DNA of 64,000 nucleotides, from the NCBI RefSeq assembly GCF_022811725.1, contig NZ_CP094527.1, positions 3,038,001 to 3,102,000 on the forward strand, written 5' to 3'. Positions 26,771 through 34,319 of the stretch are shown piece after piece. The position numbers and the translations under genes are program-made. The notes below the pieces were generated by a model that was not told the DNA's origin, ran no database searches, and was given only the letters and a program-made list of their open reading frames with translations. Every line of letters begins with the position of its first letter. Position 1 is the stretch's first letter. The DNA is from Mucilaginibacter sp. SMC90. Its GTDB lineage: Bacteria > Bacteroidota > Bacteroidia > Sphingobacteriales > Sphingobacteriaceae.

Positions 26771-27154
26771 TTAGTTAGTGCCTGTTTTAAAGTATGCCTT
26801 GAAATGATGGGGAAATTCCTTTTCGTAAAATGGATAGGGAATCCCTTCAATAGAAATTAGAAACTCGTCATCGTCCGTACCGGATATAGTAGCAGCCAAT
26901 CCTTTGATCTCGCCGCCACTTACATCAAAAACATGCAAGTCAGGAATTTCATTGGTGGCGATGAGTTTAAGTTCGCTATCTTCCTGGAAGCTGATACCGT
27001 TATTTACACAATAGTCTCTGAAAAAAGAATAATCAAAGGTATCAGCGATAAACGATATCTTACCGAGTATAACCCCCATTGGCGGATCTGCATTTTCAAA
27101 TCCGGTTGTGCCAATTTTGGTATTGCCAAGTAAGATATCGTACACTTTGTCCAT
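26771..27154 (-). CDS. Unknown 127-aa protein
   Basis: I do not recognise a family. The protein is acidic, without signal peptide, membrane helix or cysteine cluster; its one notable stretch is GLAATISGTDDDEFLISIEG. N-terminus MDKVYDILLGNTKIGTTGFE suggests a beta-rich fold. It lies 29 bases downstream of argF' and 10 bases upstream of the PaiB-like gene, so it may be the seventh gene of the arg transcript or head a separate pair. Confidence 0.7.
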   Translation of the reverse strand: MDKVYDILLGNTKIGTTGFENADPPMGVILGKISFIADTFDYSFFRDYCVNNGISFQEDSELKLIATNEIPDLHVFDVSGGEIKGLAATISGTDDDEFLISIEGIPYPFYEKEFPHHFKAYFKTGTN

Positions 27155-27183
27155 ATTAGGAAGTTAAGGAACAAAGTTGAAAG

Positions 27184-28131
27184 CTACAAACTCTCCAGCA
27201 TCTGTTTCAGTACTGCCTGGGCAGCCCAAACGCGATTTCCCGCTTCATGCACAACGATTGAGTTCGGGCCATCTAATATTTCATCAGAGAGCTCCAGGTT
27301 ACGGCGTACAGGCAGGCAATGCATTACTTTGGCATTGTTGGTTAGTTCCAGTTTTTTATTGGTCAGCATCCATTCTTCGTGTTTACCCAATATATTACCA
27401 TAGGGCTCATAAGCCGACCAGTTTTTTACGTAGATAAAATCAGCACCGGCCAAAGCTTCATCCTGATTGTAGGTAATGTTTGCACCCTGGGTAAAATCGG
27501 TACAAAGCTCATAACCTTTAGGCTGTACAATGGTAAAGTCAACATCGGCCTTGCACATCCACTCCGAAAATGAGTTTGGAACGGCCTGCGGTAATGGTTT
27601 AATATGCGGGGCCCAGGTTAATACTACTTTAGGGCGTGCCGTTGTTTTTAACTCTTCAATGGTAATTAAATCGGCTAGACTTTGCAGCGGGTGACGGGTT
27701 GCTGATTCTAAACTAACAACCGGTACTTTGCAAAACTCAACGAATTTGTTGAAAATCATTTCGCTATAATCTTCTTCACGGTTGCGCAAGCCCGGAAATG
27801 ATCGCACGCCAATGATATCGGCATATTGACCCATAACACCGGCAGCTTCGCGGATGTGCTCAACTGTGGTGCCGTCCATGATCACGCCGTCGCGCAGTTC
27901 AAGCGCCCAGCCTTCTTTGTCAATATTAAGCACCATCACATTCATACCCAGGTTAAGGGCTGCTTTTTGTGTGCTCATACGGGTACGCAAACTTGGATTC
28001 AAAAACACCAATGCAAGTGTTTTATTTTTACCAAGCTGTTGATGGGCAAACGGATCCTGCTTAAGCGCCAATGCCTCTTTTACAAGAGCATTAACATCGG
28101 CAACATCATTAACAGAAGAGAATAGTTTCAT
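27184..28131 (-). CDS. N-acyl-L-ornithine carbamoyltransferase
   Basis: Carbamoylates acylated ornithine in the Bacteroidota form of arginine synthesis. The carbamoyl-phosphate site reads FLNPSLRTRMSTQKAA instead of the STRT of ordinary OTCase, and the trefoil-type acyl-binding segment GWALELRDGVIMDGTTVEHI is present. HCLPVRRNLELSDEI is the ornithine loop. Length 315. Known members use N-acetylornithine (Xanthomonas) or N-succinylornithine (Bacteroides fragilis); I cannot decide between them here. It follows argD by 20 bases. Confidence 0.9.
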   Translation of the reverse strand: MKLFSSVNDVADVNALVKEALALKQDPFAHQQLGKNKTLALVFLNPSLRTRMSTQKAALNLGMNVMVLNIDKEGWALELRDGVIMDGTTVEHIREAAGVMGQYADIIGVRSFPGLRNREEDYSEMIFNKFVEFCKVPVVSLESATRHPLQSLADLITIEELKTTARPKVVLTWAPHIKPLPQAVPNSFSEWMCKADVDFTIVQPKGYELCTDFTQGANITYNQDEALAGADFIYVKNWSAYEPYGNILGKHEEWMLTNKKLELTNNAKVMHCLPVRRNLELSDEILDGPNSIVVHEAGNRVWAAQAVLKQMLESL

Positions 28132-28151
28132 TGGTTTGATATTATAGCGAG

Positions 28152-29279
28152 TTATTGATTCAATACATTTACAAAAGCTTCCAGGAACCTGTCGGCATGA
28201 GCCTTAGTTAAATTAAGTGCCGGTAGTAACCTGATCACATTAGGTTTAGCTTCGCCGGTAAATATGTGGTGCTTGTTTAGCAGCTCTTTACGTGCGTGGG
28301 CCAATTCTTCAGGCAGTTCAATACCGATCATTAACCCGCGACCGCGAACCTCTTTAACCTGCTCCAGCTTTTTCAATTCTTTGATCAGGTAACCGCCAAT
28401 TTCGGCAGCGTTTTGCATCAGGTTGTCCTGCTCCATAGTTTCAAGTACGGCCAACCCAGCAGCACAAGCCAAATGGTTACCACCAAAAGTGGTGCCCAGC
28501 ATACCGTAAGCAGGTTGTATTTTTGGCGAAATAATGATGCCGCCAACCGGGAAGCCATTACCCATGCCTTTAGCCATGCTGTAGATATCAGCATCAACAC
28601 CGGCAAAATCATGCGAAAAGAATTTACCTGTACGGCCATAACCGCACTGTACTGAATCGGCAATGAAAACTGCATTGTACTCGTCGCATAATGAACGGAT
28701 CTTTTGCAGGAAGCTTTCAGATGCAACTTGAATACCGCCAACACCCTGAATGCCTTCAATAATTACTGAAGAGATCTCGTTGTTTTTGAATGCCTGTTCT
28801 AACGCAGCCTCATCTGCCCATGGCAAAAAGATCACGTTATCAGTTTCGTTAATAGGGGCAACTATCTTGGGGTTATCAGTAACTGCAACAGCCAAAGAGG
28901 TACGACCATGGAATGATTTGCTGAATGCGATAACTTTCTTCTTTCCATTATAAAAAGAAGCCAGTTTTAAAGCATTTTCATTAGCCTCGGCACCTGAATT
29001 ACACAGGAACAACTGGTAATCTTCCTTACCCGAAACTTTACCAAGCTTTTGAGCCAGTTCTTTTTGGATAGGGATCTCGATAGAGTTAGAATAAAAGCCC
29101 AATTTATGTAACTGGTCTTCTAAACGTTTTACGTAGTGCGGATGGGTATGACCAATAGAGATCACAGCGTGACCACCATACATGTCTAAATACTCGGTAT
29201 CCTGTGCATCGTACACAAGACTGCCCTGACCACGTGTTATGTTTATATTATTTATCGGATAGACGTCGAACAATTTCAT
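28152..29279 (-). CDS. argD: Acyl-ornithine aminotransferase
   Basis: PLP class III aminotransferase converting N-acylglutamate semialdehyde to N-acylornithine. PLP lysine K237 in SMAKGMGNGFPVGG; cofactor-binding FLCNSGAEANENALKLA and FIADSVQCGYGRTG are intact. Length 375 is slightly short but complete. Sits between argC (62 bases upstream) and argF' in the minus-strand arginine operon. Confidence 0.94.
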   Translation of the reverse strand: MKLFDVYPINNINITRGQGSLVYDAQDTEYLDMYGGHAVISIGHTHPHYVKRLEDQLHKLGFYSNSIEIPIQKELAQKLGKVSGKEDYQLFLCNSGAEANENALKLASFYNGKKKVIAFSKSFHGRTSLAVAVTDNPKIVAPINETDNVIFLPWADEAALEQAFKNNEISSVIIEGIQGVGGIQVASESFLQKIRSLCDEYNAVFIADSVQCGYGRTGKFFSHDFAGVDADIYSMAKGMGNGFPVGGIIISPKIQPAYGMLGTTFGGNHLACAAGLAVLETMEQDNLMQNAAEIGGYLIKELKKLEQVKEVRGRGLMIGIELPEELAHARKELLNKHHIFTGEAKPNVIRLLPALNLTKAHADRFLEAFVNVLNQ

Positions 29280-29341
29280 TTTTTGTAGAGATAAAAGGGT
29301 AAACTTAATTAATAACAGAACTTCCGGATGCGGCGAACGGT

Positions 29342-30379
29342 TTAGAATCCGATCGCCTTAAGTCGTAAGCCTGCGCGCTCGTCCAGTCCGAACAATAAGT
29401 TCATGTTCTGTACTGCCTGGCCGGATGCGCCTTTAAGTAAGTTATCCATTATGCTTATAATGAATATTTTGTTATCGTGTTTTTTTACCTGGATAAAGCA
29501 TTTGTTGGTGTTCACAATCTGCTTCAGATCGATATTACGGTTGGTTACATGCGTAAACGGATGACCATCGTAATAGCTTTGGTAAAGTGCTAAAGCTTCT
29601 TCTTCGGTTAAATCACTTTCAGTATAGATTGAAGCGATAATACCGCGGGTAAAGTCGCCACGATATGGGATAAAGTTTATAGCCTTGTCAAAATTACCTT
29701 GTAGTTGCCTTAACGATTGACCGATCTCATTTAAATGCTGATGACTAAATGCTTTATAAACCGACAGGTTATCATTACGCCATGTAAAGTGAGACGTTGG
29801 CGACAAGCTTTGGCCTGCACCGGTTGAACCTGTGGTTGCTGTAACATGCACTTCGTTATTCAACAGGCCCTTTGATGCCAGCGGAAGTAAGCCTAATTGC
29901 AAACAGGTAGCAAAGCAACCCGGGTTGGCAATGTTAGCAGCCGTTTTGATAGCCTCGCGATTTAATTCAGGCAGGCCGTAAACAAAACTTTTGCTATTTA
30001 AAGTTGAATTTTGGCTCAGCCTGAAATCCTGGCTCAGGTCAATGATCTTAACAGAATCGGGGATAGCATTTGCTTCCAAAAACTTTTTCGCGTCACCATG
30101 ACCTACACAAAGGAAAAGCACATCAATATCTGTAGATAATTCAGCTGCAAATTTCAGCTCGGTATCCCCAAAAAGGTCGGTATGTACTTCGTAAACATAG
30201 TTGCCTGCATTGCTGTTGCTATGCACAAAAGCAATATCAACAGCAGGATGATTGATCAGGATCCGGAGCATTTCGCCGCCGGTGTATCCCGCTCCGCCAA
30301 CTATGCCTGCACGTATCGCCCCCCGGCCCCCTGAAGGGGGAGCAAGAGTAGCGTCATTATTATCTTTAAATTCAGTCAT
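29342..30379 (-). CDS. argC: N-acyl-gamma-glutamyl-phosphate reductase
   Basis: Reduces N-acylglutamyl phosphate with NADPH. Rossmann motif AGIVGGAGYTGGEMLRIL and catalytic cysteine C155 in NPGCFATC. Length 345. Oddity: the ~21 residues before the Rossmann motif are partly encoded by a palindromic repeat (residues about 12-21, LAPPSGGRGA, from bases 30318-30342). No in-frame start lies between the repeat and the Rossmann motif, so translation must begin before the repeat, at the ATG 30377-30379. Downstream of the cupin gene by 30 bases. Confidence 0.94.
   Translation of the reverse strand: MTEFKDNNDATLAPPSGGRGAIRAGIVGGAGYTGGEMLRILINHPAVDIAFVHSNSNAGNYVYEVHTDLFGDTELKFAAELSTDIDVLFLCVGHGDAKKFLEANAIPDSVKIIDLSQDFRLSQNSTLNSKSFVYGLPELNREAIKTAANIANPGCFATCLQLGLLPLASKGLLNNEVHVTATTGSTGAGQSLSPTSHFTWRNDNLSVYKAFSHQHLNEIGQSLRQLQGNFDKAINFIPYRGDFTRGIIASIYTESDLTEEEALALYQSYYDGHPFTHVTNRNIDLKQIVNTNKCFIQVKKHDNKIFIISIMDNLLKGASGQAVQNMNLLFGLDERAGLRLKAIGF
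30318..30342. repeat. CCCCCTTCAGGGGG palindromic repeat inside argC
   Basis: On the minus strand CTCCCCCTTCAGGGGGCC followed by GGGGGGC. This word is the partner of the 30393-30421 repeat and lies within the argC coding region, where it encodes APPSGGRGA. Confidence 0.8.
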
Positions 30380-30392
30380 AATTTTAAAAATT

Positions 30393-30421
30393 ATTCCCCC
30401 TTTAGGGGGTTAGGGGGCCAA
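30393..30421. repeat. CCCCCTAAAGGGGG palindromic repeat spanning the cupin stop
   Basis: On the minus strand TTGGCCCCCTAACCCCCTAA followed by AGGGGGAAT. The TAA in the first GCCCCCTAA is the stop codon of the cupin gene. Together with 30318-30342 it brackets the argC start. Confidence 0.8.
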
Positions 30422-30766
30422 ATTTATCCGATCATTATTTGTAGATGGATATGAATATAAAATAAATTCAAGATCGCTCCGGTCGTTGTTGCTGATAAAA
30501 TGCTTTTGACCGGGATGGATCTCGATGCCCTGTTCTGGCTTCAATACCGTAACTTCGCCGTCTATCGAAAAGGTAGCCCGTCCTTTTAAAATAAAAAATA
30601 CCTGTGTGGCTTTTTCGTGGTAATGCAATTGCTCGGCAGTATCCGGTGGCATCAGCTCCTGTTTAACAGACAGGGCTTCGGTATCAATGAAGGTCCATCC
30701 GTGGCAGTCGTCGCCCCAGTTATAATGCTTTAAGCAATCACTTTTTGAAAAAGCAGTATTAATCAT
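30410..30766 (-). CDS. Cupin-domain protein
   Basis: Small single-cupin protein (118 aa). Motif 1 is QLHYHEKATQVFFILKGRATF (two His and a Glu-like position for the metal) and motif 2 is GIEIHPGQKHFISNN. Many such proteins bind a small ligand or isomerise sugars; the task here is unknown. Its ATG overlaps the argG stop region by eight bases, so it is translationally coupled to argG. Its last residues (NLAP) and stop codon come from a palindromic repeat. Confidence 0.85.
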   Translation of the reverse strand: MINTAFSKSDCLKHYNWGDDCHGWTFIDTEALSVKQELMPPDTAEQLHYHEKATQVFFILKGRATFSIDGEVTVLKPEQGIEIHPGQKHFISNNDRSDLEFILYSYPSTNNDRINLAP

Positions 30767-31958
30767 TGCTTTGACCGTTAACCTTATGATAGATCATTAC
30801 CTGGTTGCCAAATATTTTGGAGAACCCTTTAACGTCTTCGCCGCTCCATGCGTTATTCATCTCGCCGTAGCTGCCAAATTTGTTCGACATCAGATCATGA
30901 TCAGATTCGATACCTACAACCTGGAAACGGTAAGGATGTAATTGTACAAACACTTTACCACTTACATTTAATTGGGTATCGTTCAGGAATGCCTCGATGT
31001 TGCGCATGATAGGATCATGGAACTGACCTTCATGCAGCCAGTTGCCATAGAAAGATGATAACTGATCTTTCCATGAAAGCTGCCATTTGGTCAACACATG
31101 TTTCTCTAAAGTGTGGTGAGCTTTGATGATCACCAATGGAGCCGCAGCCTCAAAACCTACACGACCTTTAATACCTATAATAGTATCACCAACGTGAATA
31201 TCCCTGCCAATGCCATAAGGCTGGGCAATAGCCTGCAATGCCTGGATAGCTTTGGTTGGGTGATCATATTTTTCATCACCAATGGCCACCAATTCGCCCT
31301 TTTCAAAAGTAAGCACCAAATCTTTCACTTCGGATTCAGTAACCTGAGTAGGCCAAGCTTCTTCAGGTAAGCCAAGGTTTGAAGTTAAAGTTTCTTTACC
31401 GCCAACTGATGTACCCCAGATCCCTTTGTTGATAGAGTATTTGGCTTTTTCGAAGTTCATATCAACACCATGTTTTTTCAGGTATTCGATCTCTTCTTCG
31501 CGGCTCAGTTTCAGGTCGCGGATAGGAGTAATGATCTTTACTTCCGGAACAAGGATGTTGAAGATCATATCAAAACGCACCTGGTCGTTACCAGCACCGG
31601 TACTACCGTGGGCAACAAATTCGGCACCAATTTCTTTAGCGTAGTTAGCAATAGCAGTGGCTTGGCTTACGCGCTCGGCACTTACAGATAGCGGGTAGGT
31701 GTTGTTTTTTAATACGTTGCCGTAAATTAAAAAGCGTACGCAGGTATTGTAAAAGTTTTCGGTTTCATCAACCACATGGTGCGACGTTACGCCCATTTTA
31801 TAAGCACGTTCCTCAACGCCTTTTAACTCTTCCTCGCTGAAACCGCCGGTATTTACAATAACCGAATGCACCTCGTAACCAAGGTCCTGTGTTAAATAAA
31901 TACAGCAAAATGAGGTATCTAAACCTCCGCTATAAGCTAATACTACTTTTTTCTTCAT
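30759..31958 (-). CDS. argG: Argininosuccinate synthase
   Basis: Joins citrulline and aspartate using ATP. P-loop AYSGGLDTS (8-16), VAHGSTGAGNDQVRFD and the family's SINKGIWGTSVGGKET are clear. The ATG at 31958 (MKKKVVLAYSGG) is chosen over an upstream in-frame start at 32012 that would add 18 hydrophobic residues. Length 399. Second gene of the GNAT-argG-cupin-argC-argD-argF' cluster. argH is not in this window. Confidence 0.94.
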   Translation of the reverse strand: MKKKVVLAYSGGLDTSFCCIYLTQDLGYEVHSVIVNTGGFSEEELKGVEERAYKMGVTSHHVVDETENFYNTCVRFLIYGNVLKNNTYPLSVSAERVSQATAIANYAKEIGAEFVAHGSTGAGNDQVRFDMIFNILVPEVKIITPIRDLKLSREEEIEYLKKHGVDMNFEKAKYSINKGIWGTSVGGKETLTSNLGLPEEAWPTQVTESEVKDLVLTFEKGELVAIGDEKYDHPTKAIQALQAIAQPYGIGRDIHVGDTIIGIKGRVGFEAAAPLVIIKAHHTLEKHVLTKWQLSWKDQLSSFYGNWLHEGQFHDPIMRNIEAFLNDTQLNVSGKVFVQLHPYRFQVVGIESDHDLMSNKFGSYGEMNNAWSGEDVKGFSKIFGNQVMIYHKVNGQSND

Positions 31959-32053
31959 TGTTTTTGGTGAGCTTAAAGCTAAAAGCATAAGGCTTAAAGC
32001 TTTACTTATCAATTATGGTGATCTGTTTCGTTTAATTAAGTAACGACCTCAAA

Positions 32054-32698
32054 TTATGCGTCGTGTTTAATACGCTTCTTAATGGCGTTTTCTATACGTT
32101 CGAGCAAGGTTGCCTTATGCGTAATGCGTTGCATTTTTTCTTCGTATTCTTTCTGCTTTTCAGCCGGATCAAACAACATCGCTGTGCACATGCAGTTTTT
32201 GCGGCCCTTGCTGGTTAAAATGTCAAAGTTTACACAGCTTTTGCAGCCTGCCCAAAAGTTTTCATCCTGGGTAAGTTCGGAGTAGGTAACCGGTTCATAG
32301 CCAAGCTCCGAATTGATCTTCATTACAGCTAAGCCAGTTGTTAATCCGAATATTTTGGCATCGGGGTATTTGGTACGCGATAGCTGAAAAATACGGTGTT
32401 TAATAGCTTTTGCCAATCCGGCCTTACGGAACTGTGGATTAACAATGAGGCCCGAGTTGGCAACAAAGTCGCCATGGCTCCAGGTTTCTATATAGCAGAA
32501 ACCGGCCCAGGTACCGTCTTTATGGAGGGCTATAACCGCTTTGCCTTCCAGCATTTTATTAGCAACATATTCGGGCGAGCGTGTAGCTATACCGGTTCCA
32601 CGCGCTTTGGCCGATTCGGCCATTTCATCGCATATCATGGCAGCATAATCTACGTGCTGTGCAGTAGCAACCTGAATATCAAAATCTTGTATTGTCAT
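32054..32698 (-). CDS. GNAT acetyltransferase at head of arginine operon
   Basis: Acetyl-CoA-binding GNAT fold with motif A VNPQFRKAGLAKAIKHRIF (about 87-105). Unusual C-terminal part with four cysteines in C152-x2-C155 and C169-x-C171 (FWAGCKSC, KNCMC), suited to a metal site. 214 aa. As first gene of the arginine operon in a window lacking argA and argJ, it is a candidate for the missing N-acylglutamate synthase; this is inference from position. The last ~30 residues form a basic amphipathic helix (RIENAIKKRIKHD). Confidence 0.75.
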   Translation of the reverse strand: MTIQDFDIQVATAQHVDYAAMICDEMAESAKARGTGIATRSPEYVANKMLEGKAVIALHKDGTWAGFCYIETWSHGDFVANSGLIVNPQFRKAGLAKAIKHRIFQLSRTKYPDAKIFGLTTGLAVMKINSELGYEPVTYSELTQDENFWAGCKSCVNFDILTSKGRKNCMCTAMLFDPAEKQKEYEEKMQRITHKATLLERIENAIKKRIKHDA

Positions 32699-32813
32699 TT
32701 AAATAGATAATTACCGTGAAATTAATCGGCCTTTTAAAGCCTTAAATAATTAGATGGTTTTTTTTAAAAGAAGTTTAAAAAACTCTTTTTGTGTGGGCAG
32801 GAGAGAAATTAAT

Positions 32814-32939
32814 TCAAGCCCGTGGCATGAAGGTCCTTCGTCGGAGAGGGCAGTTTAAAAAAACAGTTGAACCCAAGGCAGCAGCAACTGGAGCAAAACT
32901 TGCTCTTGTAGCGGGCTTATTTAAGCTTGGTGTATTCAT
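32814..32939 (-). CDS. Candidate arginine-rich leader peptide of arg operon
   Basis: A 41-codon frame, ATG at 32939 and TGA at 32814-32816, 115 bases upstream of the GNAT-argG operon. Five codons are arginine (AGA at codon 12, CGA-CGA-AGG at 33-35, CGG at 40), with the cluster in PLRRRTFMPRA at the end. The same bases contain a closing helix and two hairpins (see separate entry), so the conserved unit could be RNA rather than peptide. No ribosome-binding signal is seen, as is usual for this phylum. Confidence 0.45.
   Translation of the reverse strand: MNTPSLNKPATRASFAPVAAALGSTVFLNCPLRRRTFMPRA
32816..32918 (-). promoter_or_regulatory. Structured 5' leader element before arginine operon
   Basis: On the minus strand the element opens with AAGCCCG (32918-32912) and closes with CGGGCTT (32822-32816), a perfect 7-bp outer helix. 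Inside are hairpin 1, GAGCAA-GTT-TTGCTC (32905-32891), and hairpin 2, CAGTTG...CAACTG (32890-32864), followed directly by T7 (32863-32857), which looks like an intrinsic terminator. It is a candidate attenuator or riboswitch-like RNA; I do not recognise it as a known class. Confidence 0.5.
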
Positions 32940-32974
32940 TTTTTTATTGAATTACTGTGTTTTTAATTTCGCTG

Positions 32975-33006
32975 CAAAGAAGACTATAAAATTTTATTTA
33001 TACAAG
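32975..33006 (-). promoter_or_regulatory. Possible promoter of arg leader
   Basis: Minus-strand CTTG (33006-33003), 20-base spacer, then CTTCTTTG (32982-32975). This keeps the TTTG half of the TAnnTTTG -7 box and a near-consensus -33 box. It would start a ~270-base leader before the GNAT gene. Confidence 0.35.
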
Positions 33007-33036
33007 AAAAAAATGTCATTATTTGAGGGTTGGTGA

Positions 33037-33132
33037 ATAGTTGGTTAGGTTGATTGGGTGAATGGTTCTGTTTTTATCGTAACCTGCTGGTTTGCAAGTG
33101 TAACTGCTCGCCCAATCAACTTACTCAACCAC
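33037..33132. repeat. Fold-back gene-end repeat after ypdA
   Basis: GTTGATTGGGTGAATGG at 33049 onward is mirrored by GCCCAATCAACTTACTCAACC at 33111 onward, forming an imperfect hairpin that borders the ypdA stop. Confidence 0.5.
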
Positions 33133-34089
33133 TCACTTTTTTCTTAAAATATCATCGATGATCATATCAGCATGAACACGCGAGTTTTCAATGAACCATA
33201 AGTGGGTATCCAGCCCGCCGCAAACTACACCGGCAAGGTATAAACCGGGCATGTTTGTTTCCATGGTTTCGGGGTTATATTGAGGGATGAATTTATCTTC
33301 AGAAAGGATAATACCAAGCTTTTTCAGGAACTCAAAATTCGGTTTATAGCCCGTCATCGCCATTACAAAATCATTTGGGATAGTAATTAACCCTTCCGGT
33401 GTTTTAATATCGACCTCGTTTTCACGGATAGCTTCGAGATTTGAATTGAAATAAGCCTTGATGCTGCCTTCTTTGATGCGGTTGATGATATCCGGCCTTA
33501 CCCAATATTTAACCCTGTTGCTTACCTCGCTACCGCGGATTACCAGTGTAACTTCGGCACCTTTGCGGTAAGTTTCAAGCGCTACATCAATAGCCGAGTT
33601 GCTTGAACCAACCACCACTACTTTTTGCAGGGTGTAAAAATGCGGGTCCTGGTAGTAGTGTTTTACTTTGGGCAGGTTTTCGCCGGGGATATCAAGGTTA
33701 ACTGCGATATCATAAAACCCGGTTGAAAGGATCACTTTTTTTGCCTGATACGTCGCCTTTTTTGTGGTGATGGTATAATAGCCATCTTCGGGCTTCACTT
33801 CGGTAACTTCCTCAAAAAGATGAATAGGCAGGTTGTTTGACAGTGCTACCCGGCGGTAATACTCCAAAGCATCATTACGGGTAGGCTTGTTGTGTACGGT
33901 AACAAAGGGAACGCCGCCAATCTCCAGTTTCTCGGAAGTAGAGAAAAATGTCATGGTAGCGGGGTAGTTGTATAAAGAGTTTACAAGGGTGCCTTTTTCG
34001 ACAATTACAAAACTTAAACCGGCTTTTTGAGCGGCAAGTCCGCAAGTTAAACCTATCGGGCCTCCACCAATAATGAATATATCGAGCAT
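33133..34089 (-). CDS. ypdA: YpdA-family FAD/NAD(P) thiol-disulfide reductase
   Basis: Resembles the putative bacillithiol disulfide reductase YpdA/Bdr. FAD-binding IIGGGPIGLTCGLAAQKAG (6-24), NADPH-binding VVVVGSSNSAIDVALE, and the C-terminal PGLYLAGVVCGGLDTHLWFIEN with the family's internal cysteine. Length 318. It lacks the CxxC of thioredoxin reductases. Its presence suggests a low-molecular-weight thiol system; no bsh genes are in the window. Confidence 0.88.
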   Translation of the reverse strand: MLDIFIIGGGPIGLTCGLAAQKAGLSFVIVEKGTLVNSLYNYPATMTFFSTSEKLEIGGVPFVTVHNKPTRNDALEYYRRVALSNNLPIHLFEEVTEVKPEDGYYTITTKKATYQAKKVILSTGFYDIAVNLDIPGENLPKVKHYYQDPHFYTLQKVVVVGSSNSAIDVALETYRKGAEVTLVIRGSEVSNRVKYWVRPDIINRIKEGSIKAYFNSNLEAIRENEVDIKTPEGLITIPNDFVMAMTGYKPNFEFLKKLGIILSEDKFIPQYNPETMETNMPGLYLAGVVCGGLDTHLWFIENSRVHADMIIDDILRKK

Positions 34090-34179
34090 TTATATACAGT
34101 TATGAAGTTAAAGAAATCATGAACCTGTGCAGGTTCGGGGCATGTTTGCCGGTGCGGCAAAAATAAGAAAATAAAAAAA

Positions 34180-34280
34180 GGGTAAGCTACTTTTATCGCG
34201 CCGCTCAACTCTCTACCCTTGCTGTGTTCCCACCCTGGGGGAGTTCAAGAGGAGCTGGCCGTAAAAGACTTACCCCGGCG
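34180..34280 (-). ncRNA. ffs: Signal recognition particle RNA (4.5S type)
   Basis: On the minus strand the ends pair (GGGTAAG with CTTACCC; CTTTTA with TAAAAG) to form the long SRP hairpin. The tip has the domain-IV hallmarks: CAGGGTGGGAACACAGCAAGG, i.e. a GGAA tetraloop with flanking conserved AGCA-containing internal loop. A T run (AAAAAAAG on plus, 34172-34179) ends it. A -7 box TATATTTG lies just upstream (34288-34281). No coding frame. Confidence 0.9.
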
Positions 34281-34288
34281 CAAATATA
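34281..34288 (-). promoter_or_regulatory. -7 promoter box of the SRP RNA gene
   Basis: TATATTTG on the minus strand matches TAnnTTTG perfectly and lies directly before the RNA start. The -33 region (TAAC at the expected place) is poor. Confidence 0.6.
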
Positions 34289-34319
34289 GAAAAAGGTAGC
34301 GTTTATGGTTAAGAAAATG

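Noticed and set aside
32791..33036. An 81-codon open frame on the plus strand over the arg leader
   Set aside because: It overlaps the minus-strand leader structure, has no promoter or downstream partner on the plus strand, and its neighbours are all minus-strand. The composition also follows from the leader's palindromes.
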